DNA of 64,000 nt from Caldithrix abyssi DSM 13497 (GCA_945865405.1 CAMBDS010000001.1:124001-188000); one strand, 5' to 3'; positions 48,264-57,853 are shown, counted from the stretch's first letter. The notes: generated by a model not told the origin, from the sequence alone. Made by a program: numbers and translations.

Positions 48264-50111
48264 CTACGGAGCGAGGAGCTCGGTGACGGCTTTAACCACA
48301 AATGGTCGAGATTCTACTACGTTAAGGAAATAGATCGGGAAGCCACAAGTGATCGTTCGCCACGGATTTAGCGGTGAGAAATTCTTCATCGCCATCCCCA
48401 TACCCGTAAACGCGTGCTCGGGACCCCACTCGGCAATCTTCTCCGTGCGGTGGGCCGGATAGATCACCCAGCAACGGTCAAGCGAGCCGCCCCACGCGGC
48501 TGGCACCTTTGTCGGATCGATTTGCACATTGTTGTAGCCAGCAAGGCCGGTCGCAAGCGAGAAGGTTCGATCCGTCGTCCGCTTGCCTCCGGTAATGCGT
48601 AGATAACGCTGTGCGAAGACGGCAGTCGAAGTGTATGTTATAGAGTCGACGTCGGCGGCGTTGAAATTGGAAAGAACGTCCCAGCCGCAAAGGAAGAGTT
48701 TGCCTCCTGCATCGAGATATTCACTTAACAGCCGCAAATTATAGGCACCGACTTTCAGATCGAAACTCGCCTTATCGTCGGAATGCCAGACGATAAGATC
48801 TTTATCGAAAACGTCTTTGGCAGAGATGTATTTGTTGGGGTCAACCGTCCGGTTGGTGTAGTCAAGCTCGGTGATACGCCAGCCTTCAGGTGAAACCAAT
48901 GCGGTCGTATCATAACCGAAGATTTCACGCCAGACCTCGTCTGCCTGAGCGTCGTCGGGAGAACCGGCGCGGCCATTGCCGTCACGAGTCTCATCGACGA
49001 TCAAAATGCGAGTCGGTGCATCGTCACTAAACGTCGGGCGGAAGATCTCGAAGTCGTAGCCTGTCACGGTGCTTATGTTGCCACTCCAGTCGCGACATTC
49101 GGTTTCGAAACGGTAGGCTCCAGGTGCGAGATCCTGCACATCGTACTCGCCAACACCCCACGCCGACCACTCGGCGGTTCCGCCAGTCGGCATCAGCCTG
49201 TTGCGGAAAGCCTGAACGCTACCGAAATAACTTTCGGCAGAGGCAGAAACGACAAAATGCGTTGTTGCAGCGTCTGAATAGAACACAGAACCGTCAGGGT
49301 AGTAGTCCTGACCTTCGTAGGTTGATGCGACATTGGTAACTGTCGGGTCAAGTGTATCGCTGACGACGATTCTTCTGGTGACCGAGTCACTGACTGCTCC
49401 ACCCCAGTCCATCACTTTGACTGTCAGTGTTCGGGGTCCTGCCTGAAGTAAATCGATGTTGACAGGCTTGACCGCACCTGAATCGACGGCATTAAGGATC
49501 GAGCTTTCGGACGTTTTGCAGAACTGGAACGATGAGCGAGAGTCCCAATCAGTTACAGCTACTCCATCGACCCAAAGGCGGAAGTAAGCACCCGAAGAAT
49601 TGGAGTCGCTCCAATTGATCGAAAATGCGATGCCCTGCCCAACGGTATTATCATTCCTGAAATCGGCGACGAATTCGCGGATCACAGGGATGTAGTTCGT
49701 GGCGCTGAAAGCTCGCGTTGCTGGCGTAGGATCTTCGAGGCCGCTGTCATCCATAGCTTTGACGCGGATGGTATGAGCAGAAGGAAGGGTCCTGCCGGGG
49801 TTGTTTGCGTCGGGGGTTGACGACTCGAATGCCATCGCTGAGTCGGTCTTCGTCATCCAGACCCAAGGCCCGCTATCGACTTGAAGGTAGTAGCCGCTGA
49901 CCTGACCATCGGGATCGCTGCCGAACCATTGTACGTTGAAGACAAGCTCAGGCGAAACGTAATGGTCGTGCATAGCGTCGTCAATGGGAGCGACGACAAT
50001 ACGGGTATCAGGAGCACGGTTGGCAATCGGTGAGCCGGGATCAGCTGGTTCACATCCCCAGAGTAGAGGAAGGATCAGAGCGCCGGTTGCGAGAAGTTTA
50101 TTGATTTTCAT
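48264..50111 (-). CDS. Hypothetical surface lipoprotein, last gene of the TonB-receptor operon
   Basis: A lipoprotein signal (LLATGALILPLLWGC, lipobox LLWGC) is followed by several Ig/fibronectin-like beta-sandwich segments (LVFNVQWFGSDPDGQVSGYYLQVDSG, IAFSINWSDSNSSGAYFRL). The C-terminal 230 residues resemble a glutamine-amidotransferase/ThuA-like fold (TRILIVDETRDGNGR, DLIVWHSDDKASF, LSEYLDAGGKLFLCGWDVLS). No catalytic residues can be assigned. It is the last of five same-strand genes beginning with a TonB-dependent receptor, and is probably an outer-membrane accessory protein. Confidence 0.65.
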   Translation of the reverse strand: MKINKLLATGALILPLLWGCEPADPGSPIANRAPDTRIVVAPIDDAMHDHYVSPELVFNVQWFGSDPDGQVSGYYLQVDSGPWVWMTKTDSAMAFESSTPDANNPGRTLPSAHTIRVKAMDDSGLEDPTPATRAFSATNYIPVIREFVADFRNDNTVGQGIAFSINWSDSNSSGAYFRLWVDGVAVTDWDSRSSFQFCKTSESSILNAVDSGAVKPVNIDLLQAGPRTLTVKVMDWGGAVSDSVTRRIVVSDTLDPTVTNVASTYEGQDYYPDGSVFYSDAATTHFVVSASAESYFGSVQAFRNRLMPTGGTAEWSAWGVGEYDVQDLAPGAYRFETECRDWSGNISTVTGYDFEIFRPTFSDDAPTRILIVDETRDGNGRAGSPDDAQADEVWREIFGYDTTALVSPEGWRITELDYTNRTVDPNKYISAKDVFDKDLIVWHSDDKASFDLKVGAYNLRLLSEYLDAGGKLFLCGWDVLSNFNAADVDSITYTSTAVFAQRYLRITGGKRTTDRTFSLATGLAGYNNVQIDPTKVPAAWGGSLDRCWVIYPAHRTEKIAEWGPEHAFTGMGMAMKNFSPLNPWRTITCGFPIYFLNVVESRPFVVKAVTELLAP

Positions 50112-50126
50112 TGATTTTCTCGCTGG

Positions 50127-51230
50127 TTAAAAGTTAATGCCGAAGGAGAAGCGGTGCGGCGACTCCATAAAGCCGTCCGACGCTTCTGCTATCTTACCGA
50201 AGCCAAGATAGGCGTAATCAAGCATCGCAACGCGCTGATCGGCGATGGGGATCTTCAAGCCAAAACCGGTGGTGAAGCGCTCCTCATCGTAGCCAAAGCT
50301 GTTGCTGATCTTGATTTTGTAACCGCCGCGGACTGCGATCATTCCTCGATACCAGAACTCTGCGCCAAGGTTCAACCGCTCGCGGTTGTCGTTGGGGTGA
50401 CTCATCTCGAAAGCCATGATCCCGTCGAAGTCGGTGGGCTTGTTCAATTGCCAGAATTCGAAGAAATTGGCAGAGACGCCGATCCGATATATTGTCGGTG
50501 GAGGCGCGCCACTGAATTTGGTAGACTGGGGGTCGGCGCGGTTGCGACGGCCCTGATCGAGGTAGTCGTAGTAATCACCGGAATACTTGACGTCGGGCCC
50601 GAAGTTTTGCACCGAAAAGCCGAGCTTAAGGGTGCGTAGGTTTGTTTCGTAGAGTGTTCCTATGTCGGCAAGCGCGCCTGTGTAGGTTTCATCTTCAAGG
50701 CCTGAAACCACCACGCGGATATTGGCTCCAAAGATGAACCGGTCTGTCAGTCTTTGTGCCCAGGAGACACCTCCGATGACGTCATAAGCGATGAAGTTCT
50801 CGCCGGTGCCGTTGGGGTGGGAGATTGTCCTGACGGGCATATCTCCTGTGTTCATCGCCAGCAAATGAACGCCGAAAACGCCCATGTTGCCCATGTTTTT
50901 GGCGAAGGCGGCTGTGTTGAACTGCACCCCGGCAGGCATGTTGATCTGCGAGAAGGCGGCGGCATTTCCATCCACATGGATAAGACCGGCCGGGTTCCAA
51001 AAGATTGAGCCGATGTCGTCGGCAGTAGCGACGTAGGCGTCACCCATGCCGATAGCGCGGACGCTTGTCGATACCTTCAGAGTTGTCAGGCTTGCGGTGC
51101 CGACCTTTTGTACTTCACGGGCAAAGGATGGAGCAGCACTCATGAAGGCAAACGTGGTAAGCAGCAGACCGGCTGAAACAAGCTTCAGCACTCCGGTTTT
51201 GGGATTATTAAAACTTGTTTTCATCGTCAC
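50127..51230 (-). CDS. PorV/PorQ-family outer-membrane protein
   Basis: The N-terminal block KVGTASLTTLKVSTSVRAIGMGDAYVATADDIGSIFWNPAGLIHV is the hallmark of the PorV/PorQ (UPF0164-type) family. It is followed by an FadL-like barrel that ends with FSFGINF. PorV proteins shuttle T9SS cargo to the attachment complex, which fits the many sorting domains in this window. Its signal peptide contains GVLKLVSAG, encoded by an AAGCTT-centred repeat. ATG 51230 overlaps the stop of the upstream lipoprotein gene by four bases. Confidence 0.85.
   Translation of the reverse strand: MTMKTSFNNPKTGVLKLVSAGLLLTTFAFMSAAPSFAREVQKVGTASLTTLKVSTSVRAIGMGDAYVATADDIGSIFWNPAGLIHVDGNAAAFSQINMPAGVQFNTAAFAKNMGNMGVFGVHLLAMNTGDMPVRTISHPNGTGENFIAYDVIGGVSWAQRLTDRFIFGANIRVVVSGLEDETYTGALADIGTLYETNLRTLKLGFSVQNFGPDVKYSGDYYDYLDQGRRNRADPQSTKFSGAPPPTIYRIGVSANFFEFWQLNKPTDFDGIMAFEMSHPNDNRERLNLGAEFWYRGMIAVRGGYKIKISNSFGYDEERFTTGFGLKIPIADQRVAMLDYAYLGFGKIAEASDGFMESPHRFSFGINF
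51172..51194. repeat. AAGCTT-centred palindrome within a signal peptide
   Basis: GGCTGAAACAAGCTTCAGCA continues into CTCC. On the minus strand it codes for GVLKLVSA in the PorV/PorQ protein. Confidence 0.75.
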
Positions 51231-52120
51231 CCCGCATGTTTATATACGACGTAGAGGTTGACGCTGACTTCTGACCGTACCCCTGCTTCGCCAAAGCGAA
51301 CGTGAAGGGTGTGGCTGCCGGGCGTCAACCGGGTCAACCAGTCAGTAATGGGGTAAAGCTCAGGCAGTGCGTCGGGGTTGGCGGGCCTTGCCGGTTTGCT
51401 TGAGTGCCGATAACTCGGGTCAGCGGTGAAGAAGCGCTTTAGGTCGAGAGACATCCGTCTGCCACGCATACCGGTTGAGTCGAGTGATGATGCCGAAAAG
51501 AAATTCTGCCCCCAGATTGCCGTCTCGTTTCCACCAATTTGCCCTCTTGTCGCCGCTGAATCGAGGAATATCGCACGGGGATAAAATTCAACCACGTCGT
51601 TGTCGAGCCAGATCGACACCTTGAAGCGATTGTCGAGACGTGTGTCGAGCGAGTCGCGAATAACGTTTCGAGTTGTCGTTTCGCCTTGAGTCGCCACTTT
51701 CAGACCAGAGAGGCTGTCGATGGCGACTGAGTCGGCGTGGGTCTTGTTTGCCTTCAGCGAGAGATTGAGGATCTGTCCCTCAAGACTCAACAGCCGTTGG
51801 GCGAGGGAGTCGAGTTCGAGGCCATAGCGGACGTAGTTATTCAACCCGACATCAGGCCAGAGGAAGGCGTTGATGTGGAGGTCGCCGTCGGTTAGTGTGT
51901 CATCGATCGTGAAGGTGGTCGAAAGATCCGCCCCGGATGCTGCACGGTGATCGAGCAGGCTGATCGTCTCTGTGTAAGCAGGATCGTTGGTTTGCAAGGG
52001 GGCTTTGCGCTCGTCACTGCAACCGACCAAACCTACTATTATTGTCAGTAATGCCGCCGTTCGAAGGAGGCTGGCATTCTGCATTCTACGTTTTGCGTTT
52101 TGCATTTTGTTTTGCCTCAC
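51227..52120 (-). CDS. Hypothetical lipoprotein of the TonB-receptor operon
   Basis: A lipoprotein signal (LLRTAALLTIIVGLVGC) is preceded by a basic N-terminus encoded by a TTTTGCATTTTG-type repeat, so MQNASLL at 52084 may be the true start. The mature part is beta-rich (STTFTIDDTLTDGDLHINAFLWPDVGLNNYVRYGLELDSL; SHTLHVRFGEAGVRSEVSVNLYVVY). I recognise no family. It overlaps both neighbours by four bases and is clearly part of the operon, probably with a role at the outer membrane. Confidence 0.65.
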   Translation of the reverse strand: MRQNKMQNAKRRMQNASLLRTAALLTIIVGLVGCSDERKAPLQTNDPAYTETISLLDHRAASGADLSTTFTIDDTLTDGDLHINAFLWPDVGLNNYVRYGLELDSLAQRLLSLEGQILNLSLKANKTHADSVAIDSLSGLKVATQGETTTRNVIRDSLDTRLDNRFKVSIWLDNDVVEFYPRAIFLDSAATRGQIGGNETAIWGQNFFSASSLDSTGMRGRRMSLDLKRFFTADPSYRHSSKPARPANPDALPELYPITDWLTRLTPGSHTLHVRFGEAGVRSEVSVNLYVVYKHAG

Positions 52121-54498
52121 TTCAACACGACAAATTTATCGATCTTCTGTTGACCGCCAGCTTTGATTACGTAGTAGTAAACTCCACTGACGATCTCCTG
52201 TTGGTATTGATTTCGCATATCCCACATCAGTTGGTCGGTTCCATCGCCGTGCGAAAGCCCGATGATGTGGTCACCAGCGAGGGTGTAGATGTCTATTTCC
52301 GCACCACCTGTTGGTAAGCCGTAGAAAAAGAGCTTGCGAGGGTAGATCTTGGTGCCGGCTGCGTTTTCAGCGCCACCGAACTCCTGAATGTGGCCACCTT
52401 TATAAGGGTTGGGGACGACAAAGACACCATCAACCAGATTACCTCCGGCGGAAGTGCCAGGCGTGGCGTCTGTGTTGCCAGCTCTTATAGTAATTGCATT
52501 GCGGCCTATTGGCGTGATCAGCGTGCCTGCGCCGGGGATGCCTTGGTCGAAGGCGCGGAGAATGTAGTGGTATGTCCATCCGGGGATGACGTCGGTATCG
52601 TCGTACCAATAAAGGCGTGACGAGTCGCCAGCCGTCACTGACCACATCCAGCCGCTGTGGGCGAAGAGGTCGGGATTGGTGAGGGCGATGTGAGCCGTAT
52701 CGTAAGGCATTCCGAGGTTGAAGTTCTCCCGCTGGAATTCCGGATAGGGCAATGTGTTGAGAACGTCCCATTGAGCCAGTGTTGACCAACGATTGGCGTC
52801 GGAGGAGCGCTGAAGTTGATAGCCCTCAAAGTCTGCCAGCTGAGAAATTGGATCGACAGAACCTTCAGAGTTGTCTTTCCAGAAGATCCGAATTTTTTCG
52901 GGGGAAGGCTCAACCCAAAACTCGGCTTGATCGGGTGCTGCTGGGCCCTGGAAGTCGTTGTCATAGATACGCTGAGCCCACTGGGCGTTCTTTCGGAGGT
53001 CGGGAAGGTTTTTACCAGCGATGAAGGCAACCGTCACGGGCAATTCTTCACCCGGTAGCAACAACCATCCGCCTGCCTTTGGCCCGAAGCCCATCAGGAA
53101 ACGCCAGTCGTCTTGCGTCGCTGTTGGGGGGCTATTGGCTTCCTCATTCTCCGAGATCAGGTTGTACTTATCGGCATTGGTCTCAGGGTCACCGCCGGAT
53201 GAACGGTTGAAGTTCTTGAAGGCGATGTTTAGCGAGTCGAGGGGTGCCGGGGTGCGGACAACCTTCATAGCGAAGAGTCCGGGGCCAAAGCCGTCGGCGT
53301 CGGTCGAGTCGTCACCCTCTACCATCATCAGGTTTTCGCGGTCGTAGAAGTTCCAGTCATCAAGCGAGGCTGGGTCGCCCGACTCACCTTTGGCGGCGAT
53401 GTCGGGATCGGCGAAGAGGCCGAGGTAAACCTCGGTCAAAGGTAACTCGCCGACATTGCGGACGATCAGGTCAACCAGGATAAACTCGCCGGCATAAGCT
53501 TCACCCCAGGCGTAGGTTCGTTGCAGAACCATCAGGTTGAGCGGAGTGTGGCCGTCGTTGTCGGGGGATTGAACCTGAGTACGGTCGCGGTCATCGTAAA
53601 CCGTGAAGTATTCCTGAGTACCACGAGCGACGCCGTCCTCATCTGCTTTACTGTCACCATCGTCATCGAGGCTATTCGGTCTGGCGTCACCATCGAAGTC
53701 GTCATCGTCCATATCGACGGCGCCATCGAAGTCGTTATCGATGAAGTCGTTCGAGATGTCACCGGCCGGGTCTTCGTCGATGTGGAATTCAGGGTCATAG
53801 TTGCAGTTTCCGTCGCCATTGATGTCGCCAGTGGCGTCGGTATCCTCATCTGTCAACCCGTCGTTATCGTTGTCGATGTTATCGGCGAATTCTTCATCCG
53901 TTGCGCCGTCGAGATCGTCATCTTTGTGGATGATTCCCTTGCCGCCGTCGCGATTGGTCGAGGGTCTGCCGTTACCGTCAAGGTCGTAGGCAATGCTCCA
54001 GTCACCGTCGTCATCGATCTCTTTGGCTCCCATGATGTAGGGGCGTCCGGCGATAGTTGCACTCTGTTTGGAGGTTGAGATATAACTGGTCGGATAGAGG
54101 TTGATCGGAAGGGTCGGAGCGAATTCGTTCGTTCCGTTGTCACCGTCGGTGCCGGTGCTTACCAGCTTTTGCCCGCTGACAATTGCACCGACCCAGATAC
54201 CGGAGCTGAAGAGAAAGTCATTCTCCGAACCACCGGGAAACTCGAATCCGAAGTAGCCGGGCGTCAGGTCGGGGTTGCCTTGCTCACCCCAATTGGAAAG
54301 GGTCATCCTGACGTTTCCAACGTCGTGAACCATCAGCGATTTTTTGCCGACGTCGATCTGGTGTTGCGGGTCCTTCGATCTGACTGGCCCGGGTTCAGTT
54401 TGACGTGCAGCGAGCGGTGTGGCGTCGAAGACTGCGAGAGCGAGGAGAGAAGCTGAAGCAAGCTTCAGCACTCCAAGTGTTTTGTTGATGTTTTTCAT
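52117..54498 (-). CDS. Secreted Asp-rich calcium-binding-type protein with C-terminal sorting domain
   Basis: A signal peptide (LKLASASLLALAVFDA) is followed by a domain of about 110 residues. A long acidic stretch then repeats DDDGD / DNDNDGLTDED / DINGDGN / DNDFDGAVDMDDDDFDGD (about 160-290), the type-3-thrombospondin/dockerin kind of Ca2+ loop. The C-terminus (FVVPNPYKGG, IDIYTLAGDHIIGL, SGVYYYVIK) is a sorting domain of PNPY type. The same kind of DDDGDGRVDEE loop occurs in the TonB receptor encoded immediately upstream, whose stop shares a base with this start (TAATG). The product may be a ligand-binding partner of that receptor. Confidence 0.75.
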   Translation of the reverse strand: MKNINKTLGVLKLASASLLALAVFDATPLAARQTEPGPVRSKDPQHQIDVGKKSLMVHDVGNVRMTLSNWGEQGNPDLTPGYFGFEFPGGSENDFLFSSGIWVGAIVSGQKLVSTGTDGDNGTNEFAPTLPINLYPTSYISTSKQSATIAGRPYIMGAKEIDDDGDWSIAYDLDGNGRPSTNRDGGKGIIHKDDDLDGATDEEFADNIDNDNDGLTDEDTDATGDINGDGNCNYDPEFHIDEDPAGDISNDFIDNDFDGAVDMDDDDFDGDARPNSLDDDGDSKADEDGVARGTQEYFTVYDDRDRTQVQSPDNDGHTPLNLMVLQRTYAWGEAYAGEFILVDLIVRNVGELPLTEVYLGLFADPDIAAKGESGDPASLDDWNFYDRENLMMVEGDDSTDADGFGPGLFAMKVVRTPAPLDSLNIAFKNFNRSSGGDPETNADKYNLISENEEANSPPTATQDDWRFLMGFGPKAGGWLLLPGEELPVTVAFIAGKNLPDLRKNAQWAQRIYDNDFQGPAAPDQAEFWVEPSPEKIRIFWKDNSEGSVDPISQLADFEGYQLQRSSDANRWSTLAQWDVLNTLPYPEFQRENFNLGMPYDTAHIALTNPDLFAHSGWMWSVTAGDSSRLYWYDDTDVIPGWTYHYILRAFDQGIPGAGTLITPIGRNAITIRAGNTDATPGTSAGGNLVDGVFVVPNPYKGGHIQEFGGAENAAGTKIYPRKLFFYGLPTGGAEIDIYTLAGDHIIGLSHGDGTDQLMWDMRNQYQQEIVSGVYYYVIKAGGQQKIDKFVVLK
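54452..54474. repeat. AAGCTT-centred palindrome within a second signal peptide
   Basis: GCTGAAGCAAGCTTCAGCAC continues into TCC and codes for GVLKLASA on the minus strand, in the same frame as the copy at 51172. Confidence 0.8.
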
Positions 54499-57400
54499 TA
54501 AAACTCCAAACCGAGGCCAAGCCTGACAAGGCGAGGATTGTCAAACGCGTCCGGGTTGGGGCCCGCATAACGATTCTGGCTGTTGTTGGGCGAGGAGGTG
54601 TCGTTGATCCAGCCCGGCACGCCACTGTAGTCGTCGTAGGAATTGGGGGCTCCGGCGCGACCGTAGTTGTCGTCTACGTTCAGGAGATTGGTCTGATCGG
54701 TCAGGTTGAAGACTTGTAGCCAGAGCGAAGTTTTGTACTTGCCGATAGGGATATCCTTGCTGACGTTCAGGTCAGCCTGATTAGTCCAGTCGGTTCGGTG
54801 CGACATGTATTGACCTTCGACAAGTGTGCCGGAGGCATCTGTAGGCGAATAGGGTAGTCCGCTGCGAATGTTCCACAACAGGCTCAGATCCCAGCCACCC
54901 GGCATACCTTGTATGCCGAAGAGCGGCTCGTTTTCGCCGTAGGTGAGACCGTAATTGAGTACAACTGCGTGTCGTTGATCCCAACCAGCGGGAAGCGCTT
55001 GGGGTGGCTCGGTGTAGTTGCCGCGGATCCCTTGTGTTCCGATGTCGTAGGAGTTCTTAGCGTTGACCCAGCTCAAAGTGTAGGTTATGCGACCAGACAT
55101 GTTGGCACCGTACTCTTTGGAGAGGTTGAACTCAACACCGCGAGCGAACGCATAGTCCTGGTTGTCATAGATGGCGAAGTTCTGTCCGATCAACGGCTGA
55201 CCGAACTTCTCCGGGTACCAATACTTGCCTTCGCGAGCATTGATCCAGTTCTTAACGTCTTTCAAAAAGCCAGTCATGTCGATCAGATAGTCCTGATAAG
55301 GGTTCCAGGCGACGCCAACCTCGAACGAAACCGTCTTTTCCGGATCGAGGTCGGGGTTGCCGATCAACGGCGTGCCACCGGTCTGAACCTGATTGACAGC
55401 GGTGAAGAGATTGTCCCATTTCGGGCGTTGATAGAAGTGGCCGTAATGAGCATGGAGGTAAGCATCCTCAGTAATTGAGAATGAAGCGCCGACGCGTGGG
55501 GAGATTTGAGCTTTGATTTTTGCAGGCTTGTCGAACGGGACGTAGTTCGGGTTCCAATCGGCGTTTGACGAATCAAAAGCCATGACGTTCTGGACTTGAT
55601 CGCCAGGCATATAGAGGTCAAGTCTGGCGCCTACCGAGATGGTGATGTCCTTGAACTCCATCTTGTCCTGGGCGTAGAGTGCTCCGTCAGCCGGATAGAC
55701 ATGATAGATGTCGGTGTAGATACCGGCTCCGTTGTTGTCTATCGTCGGGTAAGGGACTGAGTTACTAAAGAGATCGAAGTAGTTGAAGTCGATCCCGCCG
55801 CGAAGTTGGTGATACTTGTGAAGCTGAGTGGTGACCTGGGCTTTCAAGCCATAGACGTAGGACTTTTCCTCAAGCCAGTACGGGACGGGCTGACCGACGT
55901 CGTCTTCAGTACCGTCACCGGCGAGGAGGAAACCCCTATAGGCGAAGTAGCTGTTGTTTTGGTTGCCTTTGTCCCATAAACCGTCGCCATCCGTATCGAC
56001 GAACGGCTCACCGAGGTCGTAGTTGCCATTCATTTTACCATCGGAACCGGGAAGATCTGAGAACTTCTCTGCGTATTCGCCGTATTCAGAAGGCTTCTTG
56101 TTGGCACCTTGATAAAGTCGGGAAGCCATGTACCGGGACAGCTTTACGTTATAGAAGGTGTTCTTCGAGAGGGTATGATTCCATGTCAGAAGGAACTGAT
56201 CGTCATCGATAAAACGAGTCGGGAGGTGGTCGGAGGCATTGTATTCGTATGCCTGAAGGTCTTCGTCGATGCGGCCGTCAAGGTCGTCGTCCTTGCCATT
56301 AAAAGCCTCTTCATCGACGCGGCCATCACCGTCGTCATCGGTGCCACGGACGAAGGTGTACGTCTCATCATTGCCAGTCCAGGCCTGATAAGCTTCGTCG
56401 ATCTCGTCTTGTGTGTAGTCATAGGGGAAGAAGCGCGACTGGCGGAAGAGGAAGATATTGGACCATGTCTTGTTGAAGCGGTAGGCGGCTTTCATCTTCA
56501 TCGTCGGGCTGAGTTGGTAGCTTAGCTGATAGCTGCTATTGTAGAAAGTCTGCTCACGATTGGCGTCCAACCCAAGTCCACCGCTCATGTCGTGGCGGAA
56601 CCAGTCTGAGGAGTTGATGCGCACGCCATTGGAAGATGTGTTGCGACCTGTCATATCGGCTGAAATGAAGAAGGTCATATAGCCGGGGATGTTTAGCCCC
56701 AACTTTGGCAACAGGATGCTCGTGATCGGCTCGGGGCCGCTGATCGAGCCTTCTACATAGTCATAATTCTGGTAGGAAACCGGCGGTGACCACCAGGTCG
56801 TATCGACAGGCCCGAGGTTGGTGCCCTCGAATTCCGAATTAACGTGTTGTGCGAATTTCGAATCGGGGCGGGAATTGATGTCGTCGAAGACATATTTGAT
56901 TTGACCGTGAAAATCTTTGGAGCCTTCACGGGTGACGATATTGACAACAGCAGATTGGGCATTGCCATATTCAGCGTCGAAACCACCTGTCAGAGCTACC
57001 ATTTCAGCGACAGCGGGGTTTCCAATGGAGAGCATCCGCAGGTTGCTGATGGGGTCTTTGACCTCCATGCCGTCGATCAGGTAAGCGACTTCGCCGCGTC
57101 TGCCTCCGCGGATGTGGATGTTGGTTCCGCTACCGACAGCTCCACCGATATTAGCGACAGCGCCGACGAAATTTGCCACAGGAAGATTGTAGAGTTCGTC
57201 GCCGGTTGCGATACGGGTCGAAGCAGTCACGTCGGGACGGATAACTTTCCGCTCAGCTTTGACGATGACTTCCTGGCCCTGAATGATTGTGGGATCGAGA
57301 TTGAAGGAGATGTTGGTTGTCAGGTCAGCGTAAACCATAACGTCTTGCTTGATAATCCTGATGTAACCAACAGCACTGGCGGAGACGGAATATTTTCCGG

Positions 57401-57632
57401 GAGTGACATTGAGGATGATATATTCACCATCGAGATTGGTTGCAGCGCCAAAATCGCTACCCATCATGATGATGCTAACACCGGAGACGGGTTCGCCAGT
57501 CTTGGCGTCCTTAATGACACCATTAACTTTACCAGTGACCCCTGCCTGAGACGCGCCTGAGCTGAGAAGCAAAATCGTTGCTCCCAAGACCCAGAGAAGC
57601 GTCGGTTTAAAAAGCTTGCGCAAAGAATTCAA
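54498..57632 (-). CDS. TonB-dependent outer-membrane receptor
   Basis: A signal peptide is followed by a carboxypeptidase-regulatory-like domain (GKVNGVIKDAKTGEPVSGVSIIMMGSDFGAATNLDGEYIILNVTPGKY). A plug domain comes next (YNLPVANFVGAVANIGGAVGSGTNIHIRGGRRGEVAYLIDGMEVKDP), then a large barrel ending RLGLGLEF. The domain order resembles SusC-type and CarboxypepD-reg TonB receptors of the FCB group. The start is TTG 57632 with a strong GAGGAGG just before it. An extracellular loop carries DDDGDGRVDEEAFNGKDDDLDGRIDED. The imported substrate is unknown. It heads the operon down to 48264. Confidence 0.9.
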   Translation of the reverse strand: MNSLRKLFKPTLLWVLGATILLLSSGASQAGVTGKVNGVIKDAKTGEPVSGVSIIMMGSDFGAATNLDGEYIILNVTPGKYSVSASAVGYIRIIKQDVMVYADLTTNISFNLDPTIIQGQEVIVKAERKVIRPDVTASTRIATGDELYNLPVANFVGAVANIGGAVGSGTNIHIRGGRRGEVAYLIDGMEVKDPISNLRMLSIGNPAVAEMVALTGGFDAEYGNAQSAVVNIVTREGSKDFHGQIKYVFDDINSRPDSKFAQHVNSEFEGTNLGPVDTTWWSPPVSYQNYDYVEGSISGPEPITSILLPKLGLNIPGYMTFFISADMTGRNTSSNGVRINSSDWFRHDMSGGLGLDANREQTFYNSSYQLSYQLSPTMKMKAAYRFNKTWSNIFLFRQSRFFPYDYTQDEIDEAYQAWTGNDETYTFVRGTDDDGDGRVDEEAFNGKDDDLDGRIDEDLQAYEYNASDHLPTRFIDDDQFLLTWNHTLSKNTFYNVKLSRYMASRLYQGANKKPSEYGEYAEKFSDLPGSDGKMNGNYDLGEPFVDTDGDGLWDKGNQNNSYFAYRGFLLAGDGTEDDVGQPVPYWLEEKSYVYGLKAQVTTQLHKYHQLRGGIDFNYFDLFSNSVPYPTIDNNGAGIYTDIYHVYPADGALYAQDKMEFKDITISVGARLDLYMPGDQVQNVMAFDSSNADWNPNYVPFDKPAKIKAQISPRVGASFSITEDAYLHAHYGHFYQRPKWDNLFTAVNQVQTGGTPLIGNPDLDPEKTVSFEVGVAWNPYQDYLIDMTGFLKDVKNWINAREGKYWYPEKFGQPLIGQNFAIYDNQDYAFARGVEFNLSKEYGANMSGRITYTLSWVNAKNSYDIGTQGIRGNYTEPPQALPAGWDQRHAVVLNYGLTYGENEPLFGIQGMPGGWDLSLLWNIRSGLPYSPTDASGTLVEGQYMSHRTDWTNQADLNVSKDIPIGKYKTSLWLQVFNLTDQTNLLNVDDNYGRAGAPNSYDDYSGVPGWINDTSSPNNSQNRYAGPNPDAFDNPRLVRLGLGLEF

Positions 57633-57853
57633 GGAACCTCCTCTCCGACTGCTGCGTGCGGAGGGTCATCCGCACGACTGTGAGTGCAGCCATTAGCCAG
57701 AGTGCAGACCCTAAAACGTAACGGGCTTCCTACTAAGAGAAACGCCGCGAGGGGTAGGCGGGTAAATTGCTTTGCCCATTTATACTACCCCCGAGGCGTG
57801 TCCTTTGGTAGTAGTGCCGATATTAATCGGCACTACTTACCGGAAGCTATTTC
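57633..57853 (-). other. Structured leader region of the TonB-receptor operon
   Basis: The minus strand here holds a perfect GTAGTGCCGAT/ATCGGCACTAC palindrome (about 57813-57838), a GGGGTAG/CTACCCC stem around a 30-base loop (about 57746-57795) and a GTGCGGA/TCCGCAC hairpin (about 57656-57676) just before the ribosome-binding site. I recognise no riboswitch class; it may include a terminator or control element. Confidence 0.4.

Noticed and set aside
53521-54078. 185-residue plus-strand ORF rich in Val/Ile
   Set aside because: It is the antisense of the Asp-rich Ca2+-loop region of the gene at 52117-54498; GAC/GAT codons read as GTC/ATC on the other strand.
56844-57560. 238-residue plus-strand ORF
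   Set aside because: Antisense shadow of the TonB-dependent receptor plug region; no family resemblance and no start signal.
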